A stretch of 64,000 nucleotides of DNA from Pectobacterium wasabiae CFBP 3304 (GCF_001742185.1 NZ_CP015750.1:248001-312000), one strand, 5' to 3'; positions 16,847 through 29,184 are shown, counted from the first letter of the stretch. The notes: generated by a model from the letters alone, not told the origin. Program-made: numbers and translations.

Positions 16847-18229
16847 TCACTTTAACAATCTGGCCTTACAGCTTTTCCCTTTGATTTTGCCTTTCTGGAG
16901 CTGCTGCAGTGCACGTTTAGCACTGGCTTTACGGATAGCCACATAGGCATGCAGAGGGAACATATCTATTTTCCCGACTTCTGCTGCCGTTAATCCCGCA
17001 TCGCCAGTTAACGCGCCGAGGATATCGCCGGGACGGATTTTGGCTTTTCTGCCACCATCAATGCATAGCGTCATCATCTCAGGTTCGAGCGCAACCTCAC
17101 CGCTGCGGCTAATTTCATCCGCCGGTGTCCATTTAATTCGCATACCGAGATAATCTTCAATCAGATTAGCGCGATTCATTTCCTGTGGCGTACACAGGCT
17201 GACAGCCAGCCCCTGCGTGCCCGCGCGGCCTGTTCTGCCAATGCGGTGTACGTGAACTTCAGGATCGAAAGCCAGCTCAAAATTCACCACCAGCGCCAAC
17301 TCTTTGATATCGAGACCGCGAGCCGCAACATCGGTTGCGACCAGCACACGGCAGCTACGATTAGCAAAGCGAACCAGAACCTGATCGCGGTCGCGCTGTT
17401 CCAGATCACCATGCAGCGCCGATACGCTAATTCCGCGCATGTCCAGTGCGTCAAACACGCTCTGGCAATCACGTTTCGTGTTGCAGAACACCACGCAGGA
17501 GGCCGGTTGATAATGGCTCAGAATGGCAATCAACAGCGGCAGGCGTTGCTCTTTCGTCGTCTCATAGAAGCGTTGTTCAATAGCCGACTCTTCGACATTA
17601 TCTGCAATCTCGAAACGCTGCGGCTGGCGCTGAACGCGGGCGCTGATCTGTTCGATCTCTTCAGGGTAAGTAGCGGAAAATAGCAATGTTTGACGCTCGG
17701 ACGGTGTATAGGAAATCACATCATCAATGGCGTCAGTAAACCCCATGTCCAACATGCGATCCGCTTCATCCAGCACCAGCACTTTCAGGCTATCCAAGGA
17801 TAGTGACTGCTTGCGTAAATGATCCTGAATACGTCCTGGCGTCCCGACAACGATGTGCGGTGCGTGAACCAATGAATCGAGCTGCTGCCCCATCGGCTGA
17901 CCGCCGCACAGTGTCAGAATCTTAATGTTTTGTGCAAAACGCGCCAGACGACGCAGCTCTTTGCTAACCTGATCGGCCAGTTCACGCGTCGGACAGAGTA
18001 CCAGCGCCTGTGTCGTAAAGTCACTCACGACAATACGATCCAACAGCCCAATGCCGAATGCCGCCGTTTTGCCGCTACCGGTTTTCGCCTTGGCCCGCAC
18101 GTCTGCGCCGCTCAGAACGGCTGGCAACGTCGCCGCCTGGACTGGCGTCATGTCGGTATAGCCCAGTTCATTAAGATTGGATAACTGCTCTGCCGGCAGC
18201 GCGAGGGAAGAAAAAGAGGTTGTACTCAC
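16847..18229 (-). CDS. dbpA: ATP-dependent 23S rRNA helicase DbpA
   Basis: 460 residues from a GTG at 18229 (VSTTSFSS), which matches E. coli DbpA's length; the frame stays open to 18319 but the extra part is not conserved. Q-motif MTPVQAATLP, Walker A AKTGSGKTAAFG, DEAD motif LDEADRMLDMGF, SAT motif and HRIGRTGRAG are all present. The C-terminal RNA-binding domain (RPGDILGALTGDAGL ... KIKGKSCKARLLK) targets hairpin 92 of 23S rRNA for late 50S assembly. Confidence 0.97.
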   Translation of the reverse strand: MSTTSFSSLALPAEQLSNLNELGYTDMTPVQAATLPAVLSGADVRAKAKTGSGKTAAFGIGLLDRIVVSDFTTQALVLCPTRELADQVSKELRRLARFAQNIKILTLCGGQPMGQQLDSLVHAPHIVVGTPGRIQDHLRKQSLSLDSLKVLVLDEADRMLDMGFTDAIDDVISYTPSERQTLLFSATYPEEIEQISARVQRQPQRFEIADNVEESAIEQRFYETTKEQRLPLLIAILSHYQPASCVVFCNTKRDCQSVFDALDMRGISVSALHGDLEQRDRDQVLVRFANRSCRVLVATDVAARGLDIKELALVVNFELAFDPEVHVHRIGRTGRAGTQGLAVSLCTPQEMNRANLIEDYLGMRIKWTPADEISRSGEVALEPEMMTLCIDGGRKAKIRPGDILGALTGDAGLTAAEVGKIDMFPLHAYVAIRKASAKRALQQLQKGKIKGKSCKARLLK

Positions 18230-18348
18230 AGTGATTACTCTACCAAGGACGATATAACGAAGGTGACGCCGAGTCAAAAAGCGGCGCAGATATGCCGCAA
18301 TCATAGCAGAGTTCGCCATCGTTGGCCGATTTACCTCCCGTTAGGCTA

Positions 18349-19083
18349 TTAAAACAACGAGGCAAATCCTTTACTCACCAAAAAACCCTGTCCTTCGGGT
18401 GATAAAAGGTAGTTCGCCAGCAGCCGTGCCTCACGTCGAGCCGGCTTCATGATGGCCAACATGTACTCGGCATCAATACGATAGGGATCGGGTAGGTGAA
18501 CCACGTGCAGATCCGGTTGATTGAGCAGCAACGGCAGATAGCTGGCATAGCCAATGTGCATATCGCTCTGTCCGTTACGGATCAGGTAACTACCCGCCGT
18601 CATACCGGCAGGAATGGCATGGTCTAGCCCCCCGCCTACCAACGGTTTAGCCTTGTCCCGCAGTTGATTTCCCCATCCACGATGCAGACGTTCGATGCGA
18701 TCAAAGAGTTGAAGCGCATAATCCCCGCCGGGATCACTGCCGGGCGTTGAGGTAGAAAGCACAAAACGTGGGTCAAGCAGCGCCATCAACCAGGATTGCG
18801 TGGTGAGTTCAGGCACATTACGCATGACGATGCAAAGATGGTTGCGCGTAAACACGGTGGTTTCCTCCGCCAGCCCCAGCATCTTCAAGCGTAAAGGGTG
18901 CGCGCAGTTTGCCGATGCAAAAATATCCGCCGCGTCACCGTGCAACACCTTTTCACTCAGCAGTCCCGCTGGGCCGAAAGTCGGTATCACCTCCACCGCG
19001 TAACGTTCACTGAATGTCGTCAGCAAAGGCGCAAACGCGAGGCGCAGGCTGCCAGCGGCATACAGGCGCAGAGGGTCGGTCAC
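18349..19083 (-). CDS. ModA-like substrate-binding protein without signal peptide
   Basis: 244 residues. LRLYAAGSLRLAFAPLL near the start is the type II periplasmic-binding-protein opening of ModA; FGPAGLLSEKVLHGDAADIFASAN and later GSDPGGDYALQLF also fit the family. It begins directly with MTDPLRLYAAGS, so there is no export signal. It overlaps the ATPase gene by 4 bp and is the last gene of a FecCD-type transporter operon. It may bind molybdate, tungstate or another oxyanion inside the cell, for example as a sensor or store; that role is inferred. Confidence 0.75.
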   Translation of the reverse strand: MTDPLRLYAAGSLRLAFAPLLTTFSERYAVEVIPTFGPAGLLSEKVLHGDAADIFASANCAHPLRLKMLGLAEETTVFTRNHLCIVMRNVPELTTQSWLMALLDPRFVLSTSTPGSDPGGDYALQLFDRIERLHRGWGNQLRDKAKPLVGGGLDHAIPAGMTAGSYLIRNGQSDMHIGYASYLPLLLNQPDLHVVHLPDPYRIDAEYMLAIMKPARREARLLANYLLSPEGQGFLVSKGFASLF

Positions 19084-19850
19084 GGTCGCTCCGTCATGGT
19101 TAATATCGGTATCAACGCACGATACGGCTGCGGTGCGATTTCAACACAAACCTGCCGTACCGGGATGCCGTACAAACGCGACAAATTAGCCTCAGTCAAA
19201 ACCTCGTCACTGCGGCCATAAAGATAATGCTGATTATCCATCAGGAGCAGCGCCTGCTCGGCAATGGCTAACGCGTGGGAAGGGTCGTGCGTGGTCAGCA
19301 AGATACTCAGATGCTGCGTTCTAGCCAGATCAGCCAATAGCCGCAGCACCTGCGCCTGATTTTGTACATCAAGCGCCGCCATCGGCTCATCCAGAATCAG
19401 CGTCTGACACTCCGACGCCAATGCCCGTGCGATTAACACAAGCTGTCTCTGTCCACCGGACAGCGTGCTAAATTCACACTCGGCAAGCGAGGCGATTCCC
19501 AGCAGGGTCAGCGCATTCTGAGCCACGCGGATATCATGGGCTGAGGGCATCGCAAACAGCCGAACACGCGCCGCGCGCCCCATCAGTACCATATCCAGAA
19601 CGCTATAGGAGAACGGTGGGGTAAATATCTGTGGCACAAAACCAATGCGTCCCTCGCGCTGAATCGTCCCGGCAAGTGGCGATAAGTGGCCCAGTAAGGT
19701 ATTCAGCAGCGTGGTTTTTCCTCTGCCATTCGCCCCCAGAATTGCCGTAACCTCGCCTTCCCGACAGCATAGGTTCAACGGTGAAAAAAAGCCCCGTCCC
19801 TGTTGGTAGCCATACACCAGTTCCTCTGTCGATAACCTGATTTGAGGCAT
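19080..19850 (-). CDS. ABC transporter ATPase (FecE/BtuD type)
   Basis: 256 residues from ATG 19850, 1 bp after the permease stop. Walker A GANGRGKTT, signature LSGGQRQLVL, Walker B TLILDEP and switch histidine TTHDP are intact. Couples ATP hydrolysis to import through the neighbouring permease, as in iron-siderophore, B12 or MolBCA molybdate importers. Confidence 0.9.
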   Translation of the reverse strand: MPQIRLSTEELVYGYQQGRGFFSPLNLCCREGEVTAILGANGRGKTTLLNTLLGHLSPLAGTIQREGRIGFVPQIFTPPFSYSVLDMVLMGRAARVRLFAMPSAHDIRVAQNALTLLGIASLAECEFSTLSGGQRQLVLIARALASECQTLILDEPMAALDVQNQAQVLRLLADLARTQHLSILLTTHDPSHALAIAEQALLLMDNQHYLYGRSDEVLTEANLSRLYGIPVRQVCVEIAPQPYRALIPILTMTERP

Positions 19851-19851
19851 G

Positions 19852-20871
19852 CTAGCGTCCCCCGCCCTGTCGCTGTGTTTTATACAGCAGCACAGCAAAA
19901 AGTGGTGCACCGAGTAGCGCCGTCAGAATGCCCAATGGAATCTCGGCTTCGCTGAGATTGCGAGCCAGATCGTCTACCAGCATCATAAATCCCCCGCCAA
20001 GCCACAATGACACTGGCAGCAAGCGACGGTGGTCGGCTCCCACCAACCTACGTGCGATATGAGGGATCACCAGCCCAATCCAGCCGATGCTGCCGCTAAC
20101 CGCTACCTGAGCAGCCACGATGGCGGCACACAGGCTCAAAATCAGCCAGCGCAAAGGTTGTACGACGACACCCAGCGCACGTGCGTCCTGCTCCCCCATC
20201 GACAACACATTCACGTGCCAGCGCAGCCGCAACAGCAATCCCCCCGCGAGCGCTAATGGCACCGCTAGCGTTATCAGCGAGTTCCAATGTGCGGTGGCAA
20301 AGCTGCCCAGCAGCCAGAACACGATACTCGGCAGTTTCTCTTCGGTATCCGCCAGATATTGCATCAGGCTGACCAGCGCGCCAAAGAAGCCGCTGAGGAT
20401 GACGCCCGCCAGAATCAGGATCAGTACGTTCTGCCTGCCAAATGCGGCAGCCATTACGAAAATCAGCAGGAGCGCCAACATGCCGAAGGTAAATGCAGAC
20501 AGCAGCAAGAGCAGCGGCGTCCAGCTTAATAAAATTGCCAGCGTGCCGCCGAAAGCGGCGCCAGCGGAAACGCCAATAATATGTGGATCCACTAGCGGAT
20601 TACGAAAAACGCCCTGCAGCGTGGCTCCACTCAGCGCCAGTGCCGCACCAGCACACCAGGCCAACAGCACGCGGGGTAAGCGTACACTCCACACCACCTG
20701 CCGCTCGATATCACCAAGTAAAGGATTACCGCCAGACAGTGGTTCAATAAGGATCTGGATGATGCGCCACGGGGATAAGCTAAAATGCCCTATCCCCAGT
20801 GAGCACACGGCAATCAACAGCGTGGACACCACCACCGTCAGCAGCGTGATCCGATAGGTGCGATAACTCAT
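19852..20871 (-). CDS. FecCD-family ABC transporter permease
   Basis: 339 residues with about ten hydrophobic segments. LPRVLLAWCAGAALALSGATLQGVFRNPLVDPHIIGVSAGAAFG and GSIGWIGLVIPHIAR are hallmark FecCD/BtuC motifs. Forms the inner-membrane channel for the substrate delivered by the binding protein encoded just upstream (4-bp overlap). Confidence 0.92.
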   Translation of the reverse strand: MSYRTYRITLLTVVVSTLLIAVCSLGIGHFSLSPWRIIQILIEPLSGGNPLLGDIERQVVWSVRLPRVLLAWCAGAALALSGATLQGVFRNPLVDPHIIGVSAGAAFGGTLAILLSWTPLLLLLSAFTFGMLALLLIFVMAAAFGRQNVLILILAGVILSGFFGALVSLMQYLADTEEKLPSIVFWLLGSFATAHWNSLITLAVPLALAGGLLLRLRWHVNVLSMGEQDARALGVVVQPLRWLILSLCAAIVAAQVAVSGSIGWIGLVIPHIARRLVGADHRRLLPVSLWLGGGFMMLVDDLARNLSEAEIPLGILTALLGAPLFAVLLYKTQRQGGGR

Positions 20872-21932
20872 TGCGCCGCAGAGGCTTCTGCACGGTAGTC
20901 CATGCGATAGAAGCGCTGGTAATACTCATCGGCAGCTTTTTGCATATCGATATCAGCGAAGCGTTCGGGATACAGCTTTTTCGCCATCCACAATTCGCCA
21001 ATCGCTAACGCTTCCGGCATCGGATAACCCCAGGCTTTGGCGTATTCCGGCATCAGATACACGCGATGCTGCTTCACCGCATCAATCGCCTGCCAGGCGG
21101 GATCGTTGACGATCTGCTTCACAACATCCGGGTAGCGATCCTGCACAAAAATAACCTGTGGGTTCCAGGCCAGTACATTTTCAATCGATACCTGTTTGAA
21201 GCCTTTTATCGAGGCTGCCGCCACGTTCAACGCTCCGGAATGCGACATCATCAGGCCGGTATATTTTCCTGAACCGTAGGTTGTCAGATCTGGGTTAGCC
21301 ATATACACGCGGATTCGCTTTTCTTCTGGGATGGAATCCAACCGTGCGCTAACGCTTTGCCGCTGCGTAAAGGTATAGTCAATCAGCGCTTCCGCCTGCT
21401 TTTGACGTTCAACCACTTCACCAATCAGCCGAATTCCTGCCTTGAGCCCTTCGTTATACGCGGTGTTTTCATCACCCATGGTAGGATTGATCTTATCGGC
21501 TTCTCCCGGCTGGTCTTGACGTAGCGAGATCGCCACAACAGGAATCCCCGTCCGCTCAATCTGTGAAATCATTTCTGGCGGTGCATAGTTAGCCACAAAA
21601 ACCACCTGCGGCGACAGCTTCAGCAGGCTTTCAATATTAACCTGCGTGAGATCTCCCGGCATCGGTAGATCCGCTAAACGCGGTGCCAGGCGCAAGTAAT
21701 GCTCGCCCAACTGTTTCTTCCAACTGGACAACACCCCAACGACGCTCTCCTGTGCATCCAACTGCACCAGTAAATTTAGTGTTTGATGCTGCAACACCAC
21801 CACGCGATTAACATGGTCGGGGATCGTCACATCGCGCCCCAGTTGATCGGTGACCTGACGCGCTGCCCAGGCGTTGGAAAACACCAAAAACAGCCCGGTA
21901 AGCCACAGCGTGTAGCCAAATTTCTTTATCAT
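20868..21932 (-). CDS. Periplasmic binding protein of FecCD-type importer
   Basis: 354 residues, signal peptide ending SNAWA/AR. DQLGRDVTIPDHVNRVVVL and the type III fold (EVVERQKQAEALIDYT backbone helix) mark the FepB/BtuF/MolA family. AGGA lies seven bases before the ATG. First gene of the operon PBP-permease-ATPase-ModA-like. Substrate cannot be read from the sequence; the ModA-like last gene makes an oxyanion such as molybdate worth testing over ferric siderophores. There is no TonB receptor gene beside it. Confidence 0.88.
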   Translation of the reverse strand: MIKKFGYTLWLTGLFLVFSNAWAARQVTDQLGRDVTIPDHVNRVVVLQHQTLNLLVQLDAQESVVGVLSSWKKQLGEHYLRLAPRLADLPMPGDLTQVNIESLLKLSPQVVFVANYAPPEMISQIERTGIPVVAISLRQDQPGEADKINPTMGDENTAYNEGLKAGIRLIGEVVERQKQAEALIDYTFTQRQSVSARLDSIPEEKRIRVYMANPDLTTYGSGKYTGLMMSHSGALNVAAASIKGFKQVSIENVLAWNPQVIFVQDRYPDVVKQIVNDPAWQAIDAVKQHRVYLMPEYAKAWGYPMPEALAIGELWMAKKLYPERFADIDMQKAADEYYQRFYRMDYRAEASAAQ

Positions 21933-22268
21933 GTTCGTATCCTGATTTTCGCTATATATAAAATAATACAGCGTAAGTGAGAAAGAAAATACTGATCTCG
22001 CTCATAATAATATTTGGATACCAACTTCGGGGTAGATAAGCATGACAGCGTTTTACCCTAAAGGTTATTTATGGGAAAAAAACAGAAATTATCCGATCAA
22101 CACGCCATTTACTCTGCAAGCAATCACTCAGATAAACTGAATTATTACGTTAAAAAAATGACATTTATTCTCATTATTAATCGCGTAGAGTGATCGCACT
22201 ATTGCGTTATGCCTTGCTACACGCGCACCTATGCTAAATATTTCGCTGAATATAAGGATAAATACCCT
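21933..22268. other. Divergent promoter region
   Basis: 336 bp between the transporter operon and the monooxygenase gene, AT-rich near 21950-22010 and 22060-22170. It must contain two divergent promoters; I see no clear operator. Confidence 0.4.
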
Positions 22269-23294
22269 ATGAAAAAGATTGGATTTTTATCATTTGGCCA
22301 TTGGACACCGTCGCAGCAGTCCGGCACACGTTCAGCGGCAGATGCATTACTGCAATCCATCGATCTTGCTGTCGCGGCAGAAGAGTTGGGCGCTGATGGC
22401 GCTTATTTCAGGGTGCATCATTTTGCCCGCCAACTGGGCTCACCTTTTCCACTGCTGTCGGCGATTGGCGCGAAAACCCGCAGTATTGAAATTGGTACAG
22501 GCGTCATCGACATGCGCTACGAAAATCCGCTGTATATGGCTGAAAACGCCAGTGCCGCCGACTTGATATCTGGGGGACGCTTACAGCTCGGCATCAGCCG
22601 GGGTTCCCCTGAGCAGGTGATCGATGGCTGGCGCTATTTTGGTTATCAGCCTACAGAAGGTCAGTCTGAAGCTGATATGGCACGACATCATACCGAGGCA
22701 CTGCTGGATGTGCTGCGCGGAGAAGGGTTTGCAAAACCGAATCCGCAGCCCATGTTCCCGAATCCACCGGGTCTGTTGCGCCTGGAACCCTATTCTGAAG
22801 GGTTACGCGAACGAATCTGGTGGGGAGCTGGCTCGAATGCCACGGCAGTATGGGCAGCGAAACTGGGAATGAACTTGCAAAGCTCTACGCTGAAGGATGA
22901 TGAAACTGGCGAACCTTTTCATATTCAACAAGCACAGCAAATTCGCGCGTACCGGGCAGCCTGGGCTGAAGCCGGACATGCACGCACACCTCGCGTCTCC
23001 GTCAGCCGGAGTATTTTTGCACTGATGGATCAGCGCGATCGCGCCTATTTCGGCGGGAGCAGTAACGATAGCGATAAAGTCGGTTTTCTCGATGAGAAAA
23101 CGCGCGCGATTTTCGGACGCAGTTATGCTGCCGAACCAGAAGCACTCATCCAACAGTTAAAACAGGATGAAGCGATTGCCGAAGCAGATACATTATTGCT
23201 GACTGTGCCGAATCAACTCGGTGTTGATTATAATACGCATGTTATCGAGGCAATTCTGAAGCATGTTGCGCCTGCGATGGGATGGCGGGATTAG
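22269..23294 (+). CDS. Luciferase-like flavin-dependent monooxygenase
   Basis: 341 residues from the ATG at 22269, with AAGGA upstream; the open frame to 22209 is leader. Starts MKKIGFLSFGHW, then AEELGADGAYFRVHHFARQLGSPFPLLSAIG and IEIGTGVIDMRYENPLYMAENA, typical of the bacterial luciferase family that uses FMNH2 from a partner reductase. Substrate unknown. Ends before a good terminator at 23381-23420. Confidence 0.88.
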   Translation: MKKIGFLSFGHWTPSQQSGTRSAADALLQSIDLAVAAEELGADGAYFRVHHFARQLGSPFPLLSAIGAKTRSIEIGTGVIDMRYENPLYMAENASAADLISGGRLQLGISRGSPEQVIDGWRYFGYQPTEGQSEADMARHHTEALLDVLRGEGFAKPNPQPMFPNPPGLLRLEPYSEGLRERIWWGAGSNATAVWAAKLGMNLQSSTLKDDETGEPFHIQQAQQIRAYRAAWAEAGHARTPRVSVSRSIFALMDQRDRAYFGGSSNDSDKVGFLDEKTRAIFGRSYAAEPEALIQQLKQDEAIAEADTLLLTVPNQLGVDYNTHVIEAILKHVAPAMGWRD

Positions 23295-23380
23295 CCTCGT
23301 CGCCTAAATCATTAGCCTGATGAGCTCGTGACAATACCGTCACGCGAGACGTTAACTCGAAGATAACGTCGCCAAGAGTC

Positions 23381-23420
23381 GGGGGAATAAGGTACGATTT
23401 TTACCGTAATTCCCCCGGTT
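23381..23420 (+). terminator. Terminator after the luciferase-like gene
   Basis: GGGGGAAT..AAGGTA pairs with TACCGTAATTCCCCC, followed by GGTTTTTCC. Confidence 0.6.
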
Positions 23421-23800
23421 TTTCCTACCGCTGAAACGACGCAACGCTTTTTAATGCTATTTTAAAAATATAGTGTCTGGACCTCTTGAATTCCCCCCCT
23501 AACTCGGCGTAAATTTAGCGCCGATCCCGTCATAACTAGTGTGATTCTGGTGATGACAACGGGAAAGATTACCCTTCGGTGATATAACCAACAGCGTAAT
23601 TATTTCCTTCCATAATAAAACGCACAATCGGGATCGTTGCTGGCGTGGTTTCTGCTGGAGAATAAATCGGTGAAGTATTTTTTTATGGGTATCTCATTCT
23701 GCTTAGTCGTTTGGGTGAGTACCTTTATGCTGATGGTAGAATAACCTGTCATTTGCCCGGCAAAGATGTATTCGCTGAAGGGCACACACAGAGATAAAAA

Positions 23801-23828
23801 AGGCTGATGGTATTGATACCCTCAGCCT
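23801..23828 (-). terminator. Terminator of the out operon
   Basis: AGGCTGATGGTA and TACCCTCAGCCT form a long stem. On the minus strand it is followed by TTTTTTAT, so it ends the out transcript 57 bp after outO. Confidence 0.75.
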
Positions 23829-23884
23829 ATTTTTATGCCTTTTATTCGCCTCGAATAATGATTCGGCCATGTCTTTGCCATTAT

Positions 23885-24733
23885 CTACAGATTGAACCCA
23901 TTCATTATCAGACTAAACACGCCGCCAAGTGCCAGCCAGGGGCCAAAGGCCAACGGTTTATTCGTCTCTTCTTTACGCAATCCACGCCAGACGAGCGTCA
24001 CAACCAACCCACTCAGCGCCGCCACCAAGACGAGATTCGGCAATGCCCGCCAGCCTAGCCAGGCGCCCAGCGCAGCCAGTAACTTAAAATCGCCGTACCC
24101 TAGCGCCTCTTTGCCTGTGGCATATTTAAATACCCAATAAAGTAACCACAGTGACAAATAACCAGCTATTGCACCTACCACCGCATCGCCCAATAGGACA
24201 AACGTTTCCGACAGATTAAACAATAACCCCACCCACAGGAGCGATAGCGTAAGCACATCCGGCAGCAGCAGCGTTTTTATATCAATAACGGTCAATACCA
24301 ACAGGAAAGACAGCAGAATCAACGCTCCCCACAGCGCCATACCGGGCGGCCATAGCAAACCCGCCGTTAGAAAAACCAGCAGGGTGATCGCTTCCACCAG
24401 CGGATATTGCACAGACACGGGCTGATGACAGCAGCGAGAGCGACCGCGTAGCCACAACCAACTGAACAGCGGGATGTTATCTTTCACCGCAATAGCCTGC
24501 TGGCAATGTGGACAAGCCGAAGGCGGCCACCACAGGTTATAGCGAGTACTATCACGACTGGAATCCGTCATTCCCGCCTGAAGATCGGTGTCCTGCTGCC
24601 AACGCCGTTCCAGCATAATTGGCAGGCGATAAATCACTACATTCAGAAAACTGCCAATAATCAGCCCCAACACGCCTAGCGTGCAAAACCACCATGCTGG
24701 AAAAACCAGTGCAAATTCCCTCAAATCGTCCAC
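23885..24733 (-). CDS. outO: Type II secretion prepilin peptidase OutO
   Basis: 282 residues, polytopic. The cytoplasmic loop has CPHCQQA and RCCHQPVS (the second CxxC is altered to S-R-C-C), and the two catalytic aspartates occur in DIKTLLLPD and GYGDFKLL. It cleaves and N-methylates the pseudopilins OutG-K. Last gene of the out operon, directly after outM; the outN gene found in some Pectobacterium clusters is not here. Confidence 0.95.
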   Translation of the reverse strand: MDDLREFALVFPAWWFCTLGVLGLIIGSFLNVVIYRLPIMLERRWQQDTDLQAGMTDSSRDSTRYNLWWPPSACPHCQQAIAVKDNIPLFSWLWLRGRSRCCHQPVSVQYPLVEAITLLVFLTAGLLWPPGMALWGALILLSFLLVLTVIDIKTLLLPDVLTLSLLWVGLLFNLSETFVLLGDAVVGAIAGYLSLWLLYWVFKYATGKEALGYGDFKLLAALGAWLGWRALPNLVLVAALSGLVVTLVWRGLRKEETNKPLAFGPWLALGGVFSLIMNGFNL

Positions 24734-24796
24734 GTTAATCCCTGATTATTGATAAAGAAGCGGCGTAGATGAGCGTTTCATTCTTTAATACCAGAC

Positions 24797-25291
24797 TTAA
24801 CCTTCATCCGCCCGTTCTAACATCAACCGGGTAACATCCACCATCCCCGGGCTTTGCTCGATGGCATTCACATCCAGCGACACGACTCGCACACCGTTTT
24901 GCTGTTCCAGCTCGCTAAGCCACCGCAGCAGGCTATTGAAATCGCTCTGAGCGAGCGTCACCGATGCCTGATTGCCCTGCGGCTGCAAGCGTGCAACGGT
25001 CAGTCCATAACGCTTGGTGCTTTGCGAAATCAAAATAGGCAGACTGGTTTCCCTCTGACCACTTTCCCCCTGCGCCTGATTTCCCTGCGGAATCGATAAG
25101 GCCTGTTTCTGCATCCAGTTGACCGTCTGCTGCTCACGGGAAATTGTACGTTCCCACAGATCTTCCCGCAGTTGCCACGGCTGAAAAATAGCGTAATACA
25201 CCAGACAGAGCAGAAGCATCGCCGCACACACGACCATAAGCTGGCGTTCGCGCGGACTCATGGCCTGCCAGCGTTGTCGTAATTCATTCAT
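24797..25291 (-). CDS. outM: Type II secretion inner-membrane protein OutM
   Basis: 164 residues: one N-terminal membrane segment (VVCAAMLLLCLVYYAIF) then a periplasmic ferredoxin-like domain. GspM proteins bind GspL and complete the inner-membrane platform. Overlaps outL stop by 4 bp. Confidence 0.93.
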   Translation of the reverse strand: MNELRQRWQAMSPRERQLMVVCAAMLLLCLVYYAIFQPWQLREDLWERTISREQQTVNWMQKQALSIPQGNQAQGESGQRETSLPILISQSTKRYGLTVARLQPQGNQASVTLAQSDFNSLLRWLSELEQQNGVRVVSLDVNAIEQSPGMVDVTRLMLERADEG

Positions 25292-26561
25292 TGCAGGCTC
25301 CTTAATGTTAACCGGCCTTCAACCCGCTCGTTTTCCTGCCGCATCTCACCCGCCTGTACCTGATAATAGGCAGCAGCCTGCTGCTGAAACTGCTCTAGCT
25401 CTTGATAAGACGCCCCCTGCAACGCCAGTCGGAATTCACCCGCAGAACCGTCGTAAGACAGCGACTGGATTTTGATCGCGCTATTCTGCGTCATGAGTTG
25501 CTGCAAAGGGTTCAACTGCTCCAGTAGCCCCTTCCCTGCGCCCCCGGCCGCGGTACGTTGCAGATGCTGCTGCATCTGTGCTCGCGGGTTAACGACATTC
25601 GTCTCGGAAGGGAAAATTTGCCGATAGACACGCACGCTCTCCTGCCGCCAATGTTCAGCCTGTTGATAAAGCTGATAGTGCGCCCAACCCGCCTCCGCCA
25701 CGATCAGTAGAAGGTAACAGGCAAAAGCGATCCCAACGCTACGCCACGGCAGCAGGGTGTTTTGCCACGCTTTCTCCGGCGCATAATCGCCTTGCCGCAA
25801 ATCAACCGAGGCAGGGAGTTGCGCCGTTGCTGCCAACGTGAAGAGATCTGTTTCCGGCTGCGCTTTCCACTCGCACGCCTCCTGCCATTCGTACTGTGAC
25901 AACTCACCGCCGCCCAATGTAACGCTGTAGCTGTATATTGCTGGCAGCGGCATGGACGCCTTGAGTAAATCGCCGCACCAGGAGGACTCCGCTGCCATAA
26001 CATGGCCCGTTGGCTGACGAAACAGCCACATGCCACCATGTTGTAGCGCGCTCCACCCATCCTGATGTTTTGGCAATACGCGGGCATCAGGCAATAGAGC
26101 ATCAACGCTGAGATCCAACGCATCACTCTGAGCCAGCCACTGCCGCATCCGGCTTTTTTCCACCACCGCGACCGTACCGTCATCACCATGAATTTCCAGC
26201 ACGGCAAAATGCAGCTTTTCAATGTCCGTAGCCAGTTGGTCTTCCAGCATAAATGGCACGACTTGCATCAACTGACGCCGCGCCTGCCGGGGTAGCGTCA
26301 GGGCATAAAAGGTCACGTCAGTTGCCGGAACCAGAACGCGTGTAAACGTCACAGACGGGTAAGCTGCCAACGCTGGGCGAACCTGCTCTACGCTACCACG
26401 CCCCTGGCTTAGTAAATTTTCCCCATTGGGTGAACGGAGCTGCCATTCGATTTCTCCCTGTTCCTCTACCGGAAGACGCACAATGAGGCACGGATGTCGA
26501 ACCACCGAACCTCGATTTAATGGGGCTTTCGCGGCTTTTTGCTTCCATTTTCCCGCTAATT

Positions 26562-26565
<4 letters not shown>
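25288..26565 (-). CDS. outL: Type II secretion assembly protein OutL
   Basis: 425 residues. The cytoplasmic actin-like part that binds the ATPase OutE is followed by a membrane segment near residue 265 (SVGIAFACYLLLIVAEAGW) and a periplasmic domain. Overlaps outK by 4 bp and outM by 4 bp, so translation is probably coupled. Confidence 0.95.
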
Positions 26566-28556
<1,991 letters not shown>

Positions 28557-28560
<4 letters not shown>

Positions 28561-29123
28561 TGTTTCTTACCCTGACTCATCGACGTCACAAACCGTCCGT
28601 TGGCATCGACCTGAAGCCAATTTGAGAGCGCTTTGTTTTCAGACTTAAAGGCCAGACGGAAAGGCGTGATTTCACCACCGGGCAAAATCAGGATATCGGG
28701 GTCGTCGCCGCTCTGCGTTTTATCCACTTTTTTCCCATCGGCCTGCAATAGCTCAAGTCGTAACGCATCGGGCAACGTCGCCGAGGCACGCACCCGATAC
28801 GGTTGCCACGGCTGCCACTTGTAGCCCTGCCAGCGGTCGTTGCCTGGCATTGGTACTCCTTCCGCTGCAGCGGGTCGCTGGAGTTGATAAAACTGCCAGC
28901 GATCGGGATAGATGCGAACACCCAGCATATATTCGTTAATCTGACTGCTTTCAGCGGCAAATTCCAACTGCGCCTGAAAACGGGCCAATTGCCAGGCGCT
29001 GTCATTCTGGCGCTCGGGAGGAAACGCCATGACCACCATGCTAGCTGCGATACCAGCCAGTAATACAACCAGCATCATTTCCAGTAGGGTAAACCCCTGC
29101 TGTTTCCTCATTGACCGCTTCAT
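28557..29123 (-). CDS. outH: Minor pseudopilin OutH
   Basis: 188 residues: [28 protein letters not shown]. Links the tip complex to the OutG rod in known systems. A 61-bp gap separates it from outG. Confidence 0.94.
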
Positions 29124-29184
29124 TGCGCTTTTGCCGTCCTTTTTATGCCGTCATTTATAACGACAGACATGCCGCCGCATATCT

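Larger units (their letters stand above)
23295..23884. other. Intergenic region between monooxygenase gene and outO
   Basis: About 590 bp with no gene. A stem (GGGGGAATAAGGTA with TACCGTAATTCCCCC) at 23381-23416 followed by T-rich DNA would end the monooxygenase transcript; the out operon terminator is at 23801-23828. Confidence 0.5.
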
